NCBI GenBank assembly: GCA_004794655.1
Contig: SMMW01000001.1
Coordinates: 2,108,001 to 2,172,000 of the forward strand
Direction of reading: 5' to 3'
Origin: Marisa cornuarietis
Taxonomy: Eukaryota; Mollusca; Gastropoda; Architaenioglossa; Ampullariidae
Length of the DNA stretch: 64,000 nt
Numbering within the stretch: position 1 is the stretch's first letter; each line of letters begins with the position of its first letter. Made by a program: the position numbers and the translations under genes. Of the stretch, positions 45,801 through 57,800 are shown in pieces. The notes under the pieces are model-generated. The model made no database searches. It saw only the letters and a program-made list of their open reading frames with translations, and had not been told where the DNA came from.

Positions 45801-48800
45801 AACGGCCAACCGGCCACCATCTCTTCTGCGTCGTGGTGCCAGAGAGAGCCACTCAAGACAACGAAGACAACGGCCAGCGGCCACCATCTCTTCTGCGTCG
45901 TGGTGCCAGGGAGAGCCGCCCGAGACAAGGAGGACAAAGGCTAATCAATCGCCATCCCCTCTACGTTGCATCGGGAGGGCCCCCCGTGTAACAAAGACAA
46001 TCGTTCATACCAACGGACCATTCTATTCCACGCGGCAACAGCAAGGCTAAGTGGCGTATGAATGTGTGATGTATAGAGCGAGTGAATGTGTACGGGAACG
46101 AGTGAAGAGAATGATGTGTATGTAGTTAAAGATAGAGTTTCTATGACTCATTAGTTATTTGGATCAGCAATAGGAAGTTAGAATTAACGGGACGCCTTAG
46201 ACTATTAGCCAGGATACAGAATTTACATTTCTTACATTGTTTATTATCAACATATTGGTGTAACTCTCGGCAGTCTTTATTATTAATAATCAACGTGTTC
46301 CACTAAATTGCGTTGTGTTTGTTTATTGGGGGTGTGCGCTGGGGGCTCGAGTCAAGTGTGATGTTTCTTGTTAATTAGCAATTTAGTGGAAGTGCATCGC
46401 GCACAAATTATGTCGGCGTGGATGACGGAGTCGTCGAGAGTGTAGTTGGGTTTAACTACGAGTCTCCGTCTATCACACGTACCTAATGCCCCTTAGGTTA
46501 CGACATATTGGTAGGCTTCGTCCGGGATAGAACTGTTGTTCCTTAGAAACTGATCCAGATAGCAGTGAGTCACAGTTTAGCTTTAATGTGCATTAAGCAA
46601 GCAAATTGATATTGTGTCTTAACTACACAGAGCATTGTTGTTACACAGTACGCAAAGGTGCGAGTTAATACTGTGATTTTTGATTACGTCTATTTACAGT
46701 GTATTGTATGCTTAACCTGTTAGTACTAGCTGTTCTGGGGCAGTCCCTGTAGCTAACGGTCGTGTGTTAATTTGTGAAGCTAGCGTGAGGCAAGACAGAT
46801 CACCCAGCCTTTAGCAGTGGTTTCGTAACAGTAACGGCAGAGCAATAGCATTAAGAGTGGGATGATGGCAGATCAAATGAGATCTGAATTTTCTAAATCC
46901 GCTGCTGAAATGAGAGAGGCGCTAAGAGCAGAAGGGTTAAGGAACGAGTTAAGCGGCAACAAACTCGAAAAGTTTGTAAGCGATGAAATGGCCCATTGGA
47001 GGGAAGAAAAGAAAGCTTGGGAAGAAAGGGAAAGCCAAGAGAGAAAAGATAGGAAAGAAAGAGAGGAAAGGGAAGGTAGGCTACGAGAGGAGCAGATAGC
47101 AGCAGACAAAGAAAGGTTCAGGCTAGAATTAGAAGAGAAAGAAAAAGATCGCGCCTTCCAATTAAGGATGGCAGAAATTACTGCTAGGAAGGAGCTACGT
47201 TCCAGCAGGAGTTCGAGTAGCAGCAGTGACAGAGACTCTCACAGTAACGAAGGTGACAGTTTACAGACAGTGAGACCAGTAGTAGTCAAAATGGCCCCAT
47301 TTGATTGCAAGAATGACCAGATAGAACGCTACTTGGCACAATTCGAAAAACTAGCCAGAGCGTGTAAGGTGTCACCCCAGACCTGGGCAATTCAGCTGTC
47401 AGGTCTTCTCCGCGATAGCGCGAAGGAGGTTTACCACCAATTAAGCGACGAGCTATCAGATGACTACGAGGCTCTTAAAGCCGCGTTACTGCGACGGTTT
47501 CAGGTGACGGCGGACACGTACCGGCGACGTTTTAGGGAAGCTACAAAACACCCCGACGAGACGCACGACCAATTCCACCGCCGTGTTATACACAATTTAG
47601 ATAGATGGATGGACATGGCGAATGTTGACCCGCATGACCACAAGGGAGTGTGGGAGGAATTAGCAAAAGAAGTAATATTAGGTAGCTACAGACCCGACCT
47701 AGCTTTCCACGTAGAAACACATGGGGCGACAAGCTTGGCCGAAATAGCAGCCGTGGCCGAACGCTTTGATTCGGCACATCAAAAGCGGTTAAAATTGAGG
47801 AAAGAACAGCAGCGGGGCGAAAAGCAAACACCGCCTCGCAGCGAGGGCGAGGGCGAGAAAAAAGTTGAGGCCGAGACCAAGAAAGAGGGTCAAGCAACCG
47901 GAGAAGGGTCACGAGTTAAGAAGGCGGGAGGAAAGTGTTTTAACTGTGGAAAGGGGGGTCATTTCTCTCGCGATTGTCATCAGTCAAAACCAAGTGACCG
48001 CGCATCTCTTCTCACCTTGCTGGGTCGTGATACGAACGAGTTGGTGACCACGCGAGGAAAAGTTAACGGTCACGAGTATGACATTGTACTTGACTCAGGT
48101 TGCACATACCCAGCGGTCGTCGACAGTGACCTGGTGAGACAAGAAGACATGACGGGGGAGACGGTGGACATAGAGTATAACGACCGTGACGTCAGAACGT
48201 ACCGGGTAGCTTATATTGACATTGACTGCCGATATGTCAGTGGCAAGATAAAGGCCGCCTGTTTCGATAACCCCAAGCACCCGATCATTTTAGGGTGCGG
48301 ACATGTCATTTGTCCAGACCCAGGTGCACATTGTGCCGAGTTGCATGCGATTACTCGCTCGCGGGCGGCCTGTAAGGGCGTGACCCCTTTAACAGTCACC
48401 ACCCCGGTCGGAAACACGACACCAGCTGAGCTTCGGAAACTACAAGCAGAAGACAGCAGTCTCCAACGCCTGCGAAACCTTGCCATAACTGGCGAGATAA
48501 AGAAAATAGGAGCCAGCGAGGTCAAGGTGCTGACTAAAAACGGAGTCTTGATGAGGCAAGTCAAAAGCGGTGATACCGAGAGAAAGCAAGTGATCGTCCC
48601 TACAGGGAAGAGATCTGAGGTACTGCGATTAGCACACGAGGGGACCTTTAGTGCTGCTCACTACGGCGTCGCCATCACTCGTGAGCGGGTCACTGCAGGG
48701 TTTTACTGGCCTGGAGTTGCCGACGACGTGCAAAGGTACGTGCGTTCGTGCGATATTTGTCAGCGGACTGCGACCAGAGCTCATGTTAATCCAGCGCCTC

Positions 48801-51800
48801 TGGGGGAGGTGCCAGTGATAGATGAGCCATTCAAGAGGCAGAATTCATCACTGACGATTAATCAGCTCTCTTGTCCGCTTGACTGACCGCAGTGATGTTA
48901 AGGCCCACCCCACTTACTTCAGACGAGTTCACTCTTAGCAAGGGGGTGTGCGGGCGGCATTGTGGGTACATCGTTATTGTTTGTCCAGCGCTCAACAATA
49001 GTGACTAGTAATTAGACTTACTTACACCACTCTGTTAGCGACGGACTTAGCAAAGGGGTGCCAGTATGAGACTGTATATATTTAGTAAAGTAGTTTCCAG
49101 TGAATTCAGATATAGCCAGGAAATAACAAGTGTAAACTGTAATGGTAAGAGGTATATTTCATTAGTTGTGAACCAATTTTTATGCTCTAAGTTAGGAAAT
49201 CATGGAGATTTCCTTTTAGCAAGGGGGTGTCACGAAAGAACGTGGAATGTGGGAAGGGAAGACAGTCCGTTAATCAAGGGGCGTATAGCGCCCGCTCTGG
49301 TTCCCGTAACCCAACTCTTTAGTACCTGCGGACGCTGGTCAGCCCAGGTGAGGGAGGGTGTAGCGCCAGCTCTGGTTCCCGTAACCCAACTCTTTAGTAC
49401 CCGCGGACGCTGGTCAGCCCAGGTGAGGGAGGGTGTAGCGCCTCTCTGATTTCGGCAAGTCCACTCCTTGGCAATTGTTAATCGGACGAGGGTTGTGAAT
49501 TCAGGTAGGGATAGATTCCAGAGGCTGGGTAGGGGACTGTCATTGTCTCGCACTAGCGGTGATGCATGATTGGCTGTATTTAAGTGGACAAATGAATTAT
49601 GAGCGTGGTTGTGAGTGTGACTGACCAATCGTGTGCCACGCTATTGTCGAAACCGGCAATTTAACTTTGTGTGGAACCCAGAATCGGGGCTTCGCCACCA
49701 AACTCTCGAAGTGATCGCATCAACGCGAGAGAGAAAGACTTTGAGTAAAGTCAGCTAGTACCTGTCTACGACCATCAGGCACGAGACGTGGTAAAAGGGA
49801 CTTGTGAAGAGGTGTGCAGCCCACTCTTAAAACAGAGTGTCAAGGAGAGTAACCACTATCCCTGCAGTCGCCGTGCAACTCTCGGCAAGGGGATAAGTTA
49901 CTCTGGTCACAAGCTAGGCGCTGGTCTCATCGGTGGAAGCGTCAGGCCTACTGGTGACAGGGAAGGGAGTGCACACCCGTGCAAGGGGACGGTACGCGTG
50001 AGCGCTCGTTCCAACTCCTTTCAAGTCGTCGAGTGCGAGGTTCCAGACAGCGAAGACAACGGCCAACCGGCCACCATCTCTTCTGCGTCGTGGTGCCAGA
50101 CAGAGCCACTCAAGACAACGAAGACAACGGCCAACCGGCCACCATCTCTTCTGCGTCGTGGTGCCAGAGAGAGCCACTCAAGACAACGAAGACAACGGCC
50201 AGCGGCCACCATCTCTTCTGCGTCGTGGTGCCAGGGAGAGCCGCCCGAGACAAGGAGGACAAAGGCTAATCAATCGCCATCCCCTCTACGTTGCATCGGG
50301 AGGGCCCCCGTGTAACAAAGACAATCGTTCATACCAACGGACCATTCTATTCCACGCGGCAACAGCAAGGCTAAGTGGCGTATGAATGTGTGATGTATAG
50401 AGCGAGTGAATGTGTACGGGAACGAGTGAAGAGAATGATGTGTATGTAGTTAAAGATAGAGTTTCTATGACTCATTAGTTATTTGGATCAGCAATAGGAA
50501 GTTAGAATTAACGGGACGCCTTAGACTATTAGCCAGGATACAGAATTTACATTTCTTACATTGTTTATTATCAACATATTGGTGTAACTCTCGGCAGTCT
50601 TTATTATTAATAATCAACGTGTTCCACTAAATTGCGTTGTGTTTGTTTATTGGGGGTGTGCGCTGGGGGCTCGAGTCAAGTGTGATGTTTCTTGTTAATT
50701 AGCAATTTAGTGGAAGTGCATCGCGCACAAATTATGTCGGCGTGGATGACGGAGTCGTCGAGAGTGTAGTTGGGTTTAACTACGAGTCTCCGTCTATCAC
50801 ACGTACCTAATGCCCCTTAGGTTACGACACATATAGATGTAAATATCTTGTATAATGGTGTGAGATTTAGAGATGAGTAATTTTCAGATGATGCTGGCAT
50901 AGAAACTAAAGAAAGACCAGAGGCTTCACAACAAAGTCATCAGTGCCAAACACTTGAGCGAGAAACAGCTAGGCGAAAAGTTGAAAATACAGCAAGAGAA
51001 CTCTGGTATTATATTAATGCCAAGATGAATGATTTGAGTACAATGGCATTAGAAAGTCCATCTGTCAAGAATCTTGTCCAAGAAATGCAGAAATCACTTG
51101 CAGGCTATCAAAGGTAATAAACGTTCGGTAATATTTGATAGTAGTTCAGTCATTTATTGTCACTGATTTGAAATAACCTTGAACATGAAATTTGCAACGT
51201 TTTCAATGTTTTGAAAGTCTTATACAAGTGGACAAGGTAGTAATTTCTAAATAGGAAGTTGTTTTCATAAGATACAGACCTTCTCATCAACGTTCGTATT
51301 AATACACACAGAGTTATGATCCATAATCCCATGCTCAACATGGACACCAGCATGCAGACTGTTTCAACCGTGGATCAACCACAGCTATGTGTAATATTAG
51401 AACTAGAATCAAGTTAGTATCAAAGTCTAGGTTTACTTATTGCAGATTCTCTTTTTCTCTTGAATCTCTTAAAATCCTTAGACTTCAAAAAATATATTTA
51501 ATCAAAGCGTAAAGGTTGTAAGCAGAATCTGCTTTTTGTTTTAATTGTCAGATAAATAATGTAAATATTGCTTGCTTTGGCAAGGATACAAACATAGTCA
51601 TTGCATTACTGTTTATGTAGGCATAAATATAATTTGAGTTCTAAGGACTTGTAACTATGCACGTAGGTCTCATTCATTAAAAATAACTGTGATGTATTTT
51701 GTTCTGACCTTGCAGGTCATGAAATTCGCATTCTGTTACCATCCAATCATGGGATTGTCTTTTTTTTGTAATAACTCTACTTGAAAGAGGCACATTAAGT

Positions 51801-54800
51801 GTAAATTACAAAGAAAAAAATTCTTTTTGCAATATAAAGACTGGTTCTATCATTAGGCAAACCAGGCAGTTGCCTAAGGCACAAGTGCTAAGTGGAAGAG
51901 GGGGCACAGAGATGGCCTGCATTCATATTTTAAGCAATAAAAGATGTTAGGGAAAGGTATCCTTCTGGTTAGTCATATGTACGTATATTTGCTACCCATT
52001 TATCTACAAACATTGAAATGGTGATAAGTTAAGACTTGGCTATCATTTCTCATATGAGACTTTTAATAATGTATCGTGACATAATATCAGAGATAATTGT
52101 TCCCAAGCCTAAAATGAATCTTAAAGAAGTTCTAGTCTTCATTGTCTAATATCTGCAGTTGTGTAACAAAAAAAATCACTACAGATTTTTGGTTACCAAA
52201 ACAATGATTATTTTTCCTGTTGGTCACCAAATCCACTAAGTATGACTTGGCATCTTCACTAGATTGGAAAGAACTAGAACGCTCTTTACACAGCAAAAAG
52301 CAAAGAAAGTGAGATTTTCAGCCTCATTTTGATGACTGGAACATGAAATTTGATTGTTGAATGTGTTATCATTGCAAACCTATGACACAACATAGTTTAG
52401 CACCAGCCCTGGGTAGCATGTGCCTAATCTTGCTAGTAAAGGTTGATGATTACACACTGACAGTTATATTAATGCAAGTCCATTGTCATTGTTATGCTGA
52501 TAATGACACGTCATTTTCCTTCTCTGATAATGGTGCCACATTTGTCACTTATTAAAGATGATACTAGTGGAACCATGACTAATGTGTGGCTAGAATGTGT
52601 TGATGGAATCTGCATGTATACATACACTTTTTTTCGTGCTTAGTGAAATGTCAAGCAGAATTTGTTCATAAGTAATGAAGTCTGGGTTTTTGTTGTTACA
52701 GTGTGATGGTTGATGATTTTCATTCATTACGACTTGTTGATGGAGATGAGGACTGGCGAATTTCTGAGTCTAAAAAACTTGGTAACTTGGTACAGAAGCG
52801 CCTTCAGTTTTTACAGGTGAGGAAGCACTATTAATGTAATAATTATGTATGTGATAGGTACTGTGGCAATGTAATAATAATTGAATTTGCAAAGTGCATT
52901 TCCGTGTTGGGATGCAAGCTCGATATGCTGCGCTTGAAAGACTACAAACTAACATTCAAGCACACATGAAACATAAGCATCAGCAAACAAATGACACCAC
53001 GAAAAAACATTAACTAAGTGGATGGATCAAGAACTGGAAAATTACATAAATGTAATCAAGGACAAATGTGTGATGTTTGAATGCAAAACTTACAAATAAA
53101 ATGCACTGGATATTCGTAAGGATATAATTTTAAGAAAGTCTGATGTTATTTTTAAAATATCAGAATCTTCTAATAATGCATTAGCACCCCAGCTCTAGCT
53201 AGTGTCTAAGGGTGACATGATGCAAGCTTACTGCTTCTCACACAAAAGTTTATGAATATGACCGGCAGTGAAAATGTTCCCAAATAACATTATTACTTGA
53301 ATGATTTCATCCGTCACTAAGCTGTATAATTGCAGTTCACTTGGGAATTGTACCCAGCAAAAGCTTTATTTAGCAGGGTTTGATTGAGTTTTTTTTCTTT
53401 AATTCCTGCTTTTTTAATTTTGGCTGGCATGCAAGACTTTCTATCACAATATTTGTTGAGCACTTTGTTTCCACAGATATATATTCTTTGTGATAGCAGC
53501 TTTATAACATTTTTAGGCATATCAAACACTATTAACTTTGTTGAGCTCAGTGATGGATGAGGATTACCCATTTAAAAAACAAAGACATACTAGTTTTTAT
53601 CAAGAACCTCTTACAGTGGTGACCTGCTGAGATAACATTTCCATGGTACCCATCAAGGTCTACAAGAGGGTTTTTTGAAGACGGAAAGGAAAGCTGCACC
53701 TGACAGGCTGAGTCGCTTTGTTCTCCACTGATTCTTTGCTTTTATCACGCAGCACAGTTGATTTGTGTGCATTATCTCTTACTGCATTTACTGGAATTTC
53801 ATTTTCATTTTGAATTTTATTTCTAATGCTTGTTTTTCTCGGTGGTGTTTTAGATTCTAGATCTAGTTTCTGATCTTGGTTATTCCACAAATGTATATCT
53901 CTGGACTGCATGAACTTCTAGAATGAGGTCGAATTCCCCATATTTGCTTCCTGTTTAACTGTCAACATGAAAAGAAGAGCAGATGATGCGATCTCACATG
54001 TTGGCAGAGGTACAAAATCTCCAGCTTTATTGATCTGTTGTGTTTCAGTTTATTCTAAGTCATACGGAGTGGAGGTTGATGACTTTTGCCAAAAAAAAGT
54101 AATTAACTAACAGATGTATTGCAAATATAATGTTCTTGAGATTAAACTCGCAGATGGTTTGTTGGAACCTAATAGCCTACGTCCAGGACTAAAAGTTGGT
54201 CTTAGAAGACTTCCAGCAGTCCAGAGATATATATGTCCATGGTTACTCAAACTGGTTATTATAAGACTCCATTTCTTGACCCTATGCTGATAACACTTGA
54301 GGGATTATCAGACTAAAAGTGCCCTTAGTGATAAATTTACTGTTTTTAATTTTTTATTTTTTTTTAAATTACAAAATGCACCACCTTTTAAGGTCAGATA
54401 AACTAAGCACATTAAAATTACATGAAATCTATGATTTGCTTTTATTTTTAATTGTATTCAGTGACAAAAAAAGTTGTTGCACAGTTAAAGAGAGGGGAGG
54501 GGGAATATTGATGTAAGAGTACTTATGCTCTTGCTACCTTTCTATTTTGAAAAGTTTCATTTAAATCCCAGCTGTCTCAAGAATTAGTATTTAGCCTCAA
54601 ATTTTCTTTTCTTATCTAAACTCTTGGAAAAGAACGGGGTTTTGCTGGAGGAGTGCTTGCACCAAGTGGGGATTCATACTATGAGGGATGGGGATGTAAA
54701 GGGTGTGGGGAACAGGGTAGGTTGGAATCATTGGTACAGGTGCCTTTCTTTCCAATTATTTTTTTATTCCTTGCTCATGAGCAGCAGAGGCTCACTAAAT

Positions 54801-57800
54801 CTGTAGGAAGGGTATACTGTGCTAGATTTAGAATCTCATTTGCTATTTTCCTACACTCTGTACTGTTTTTTAGTTTATTTTCAGTATTTTCCACTGCTTA
54901 CATCTAACTATTTTATCAGTATTACACATAATAAGGTAAATAATAACAATATCATAAAAATTGATAGATTTATCTGGTGCAGAATCCCAACAGAACCAGG
55001 CATACCTGGCCTATACAATTTGGGTGGAACTTGAAAAAAAGTGTTTCTGCAGAATGAAGAAAGATTTACCTTACCATATAAAACTTATTTTTGTTTAGAG
55101 AAGAATTTATTCCAAATTCATGTTTTTACTAGCTGGAAACGTTTCTTCGCTGATAACTCTTAGACCATTTCTCAGATTACCTCTTAATTTTATTTGCTCC
55201 ATTAGTCTGTCTGTTGCACCATTCAACTGAGACCACCCTAGTATGTGTAGTCAGTGATTTGTTGTCTGCTTGTGACTGAGGTCATATTTCACTGCTGTCC
55301 ATGATGAGCCTGCAAGCTGTGTTTAATACATTGTCACAGCATCATTCTTCAGCAGCTTTCAAGCAATGTTTGGCTTCTCTCTGGCGATTGTGATAAAATG
55401 GTTTCAGTCTTATCTAGTTGAATGTAATGAGTCTGTTAAAGTTGAAGGTTTTGCATGTAAGCCTATAGTTTTAAAGTTTAGGGTGCCTCATAATATTCAA
55501 AATGCCTCTTTTATTCACCTCCAGCTTCATAATCATGTTGTTCATCAGCTTTGGTGAAAATATTATGAAATAAAATATATATATGCAGATGAAACAGCTA
55601 CAGTCATCTGTTTCCCTATCTCGGATTTCTGCTACAGCTACAGTCATCTGTTTCCCTATCTCGGATTTCTGCTTCTCATAAATGAAGCACTTCATTCAGT
55701 TACAGCAAAGATATATACAAATAAGCTCAATATAAATAATGAAAAAACGGAGATCAGTCAAGTCATTCTAAGCATAAACACAACTCTGTGTCTGCTTCTA
55801 ATACATTTACTTTCTCATTTATCTTCTTTTCGGGAAAAGTGCACTCATAATGCACTTGCTTTCACATCAGTCCCCTTCAAAAGTTTGTCTTTCATAAGCT
55901 TAGTATCCAGGACAGCTTAATCTCAACAGTGCGCTGATTGCAGTGGAAAGGAAAGTGCCATACAACCATGACTAGATGCTTTTGGAATGTGTCAAACTCT
56001 CCAGAGTACTTCTGATACCTATGTGATGCCTGCATTATCTTTGCTTACTACAAGCAATATCTGTATTATCTTTTCATGGCTACAAGTGATACCTGTAATA
56101 GTAATGCCTGCATTATCTTTGCACAACTTCAAGTAATGCCTGCATGAATTCTACGTTCTATTTTCTCTGTTGCTGTTAGTTTCAGCATTATGATATATTC
56201 CTGTAAACCAAAACATCTCAATGATTTAGACTTTGTAAAGCTAGAGTGAATGACACACTCTATCACTTGGCAGCCTACACTGTTCAAAACTGTCTTTATC
56301 AGAATTATCAAATCATCACTTACAGGCTTTTCTGTAGAAGAAAAATCATTGACTATAACTGACCTTTAAAATGTGTCCACAATTTCATGGTAGCTATTAA
56401 AAAAGTACAAATTCTTTAACATCACCTTACCAGAATCTTATCAGTTTTGTTAAGTTGCTTCAGCAGCATTTGCACTTTTGCTCATCCTCTTTCCTGAAGA
56501 CAGGAGATAAGAGATGCCTGCTCTTTTAAATACATCCTGACTTATTCTGCTGTTTCTAGTCTGGTCCTTGATACCTCTCCAAATTCATTCCGATCTATGC
56601 TCCCTCCTGTCTGCTCTGTTCACCAGGTTTCTTCAAGTCCCACTAAGATGGCATATGGACAGATGTCTTTTTTCCTATCAAGTCCCATCAACATAGAACA
56701 AATTACATATCAGCCTTCATCACACTAATTCTTTAACCACCTTTATGTCTAAACTTAAGACATACTTTTTTTTTCAAAATCAGTGACTTCACCCTTCCAT
56801 GTCCTGATCATATGCTGGTGTACTGTGTGTCTGTTGTATGAGTACAGTGTGTATGGCTGTTAGTAAGTTTATTTAGAATTGGCCTGTTTGTAATATTTTT
56901 ATTCCTGAAGTGCTCCGAGCAAATTTATTTTGGAAAACATTATTTAATGCTTATTATTTATATATATATATATACTTTGTTTCCTGATGACAGGAGATGG
57001 ATGTCTACTCTTTTCCTTCATCATATTAAACATTCCACAAACAGATGTGCAGTTCAAATCATTTTGATGAAAGGTTGCTGTAAAGAAAGGAAAGATGATT
57101 ACTCTCTGAGTATTGCATATATGAAAGAAAATGACTTCTGGTGATGACATTCTCTGCAGTGTTTGAAGAATGTGTTACAATTCTGTTTTAGAATCCAGCA
57201 GACTGCAGGAAAGCCAGGGTGGTGGTGTGCGACCTAAAGAAAGGCTGTGGGTTTGGCTGCCAGGTGCATCATGCAGCGTACTGTTTGCTAGTGGCATATG
57301 CTACAGAACGCACTCTGGTACTGGATTCAGAAGGCTGGAGGTATGCAGCTGGTGGAGGATGGGAGTCGATGTTTCAGCCACTGTCTGAAACTTGTACAGA
57401 TGCTTCAGGACAAAGTGTACATTGGGCAGGTGTGTACATGTTGTTGATGATCATTGTAGGAAGCAAAGACAGGTTAACATAAAGCATAGAACACTAGAGC
57501 TCTTATATTGTTCCATACGCCTTCCATGTTGACAGAACAGTGTGGGTTTTTTTGGGTCTTTGGCAACAATCAACATACTCAACTGTAGACCTTTGCTATC
57601 TGTTCATTTATTTATAAACAGATTGTGTCTCATTTTGTTGTCTCATTGGCCAGAATGACTAAGAAATCAACAATATTCAATTCAGTAAGAGGTTGGTTTA
57701 AGTCTGTATTTCCTAATAAGGCATTTTGTCCAGGGTATTGGCACAAGAAAGCTCATTCCTATTGATGGGATTTTTGGTGAAATGGCGCAACTGTCTTCTT

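Larger units (their letters stand above)
44903..46505 (+). repeat. 5' LTR
   Basis: A long LTR of 1603 bp. It holds two internal tandem repeats, a promoter-like CCAAT/TATA pair and a GC-rich middle. Nearly identical to the 3' LTR with an offset of 4325 bp. A 195-codon plus-strand frame (45463-46050) and a 132-codon minus-strand frame (44905-45303) are open. Their residues come from the repeats and match no domain, so I do not call them genes. Confidence 0.96.
44903..50829 (+). mobile_element. Recent Gypsy-type (Gmr1-like) LTR retrotransposon, internally deleted, in FUT8 intron 2
   Basis: A 5927-bp element with LTRs of 1603 and 1602 bp. It starts TGTCACGA and ends TTACGACA (TGTC/GACA inverted ends) and is flanked by CATAT at 44898-44902 and 50830-50834. 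The internal 2722 bp hold a primer-binding site, one gag-protease-integrase ORF, a 3' untranslated part and a polypurine tract. The LTRs differ at two bases (45312/49637 and 45563/49888) and one C-run indel near 45980/50305, so insertion is recent. Reverse transcriptase, RNase H and the integrase catalytic core are missing, so the copy is not autonomous. Orientation is the same as FUT8. Gypsy superfamily is certain from the gag CCHC and HHCC domains. The Gmr1-like assignment rests on a SCAN-like gag and on protease directly preceding integrase. Confidence 0.95.
44214..52816 (+). other. FUT8: FUT8 exons 2-4: coiled-coil stem
   Basis: Exons 44214-44338, 50888-51113 and 52702-52816 encode about residues 61-216. 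Exon 2 is helical ([20 protein letters not shown]). Exon 3 carries [20 protein letters not shown], matching the vertebrate [20 protein letters not shown]. Exon 4 carries [20 protein letters not shown], then RLQFLQ, matching [20 protein letters not shown]. This is the stem/dimerisation region N-terminal to the catalytic core. Splice phases are 1, 2 and 0. Confidence 0.92.

Noticed and set aside
45463..46050. 195-codon plus-strand frame in the LTR
   Set aside because: The repeated segments follow the 68-bp array, and composition explains the lack of stops. In the 3' LTR the one-base indel changes its end.
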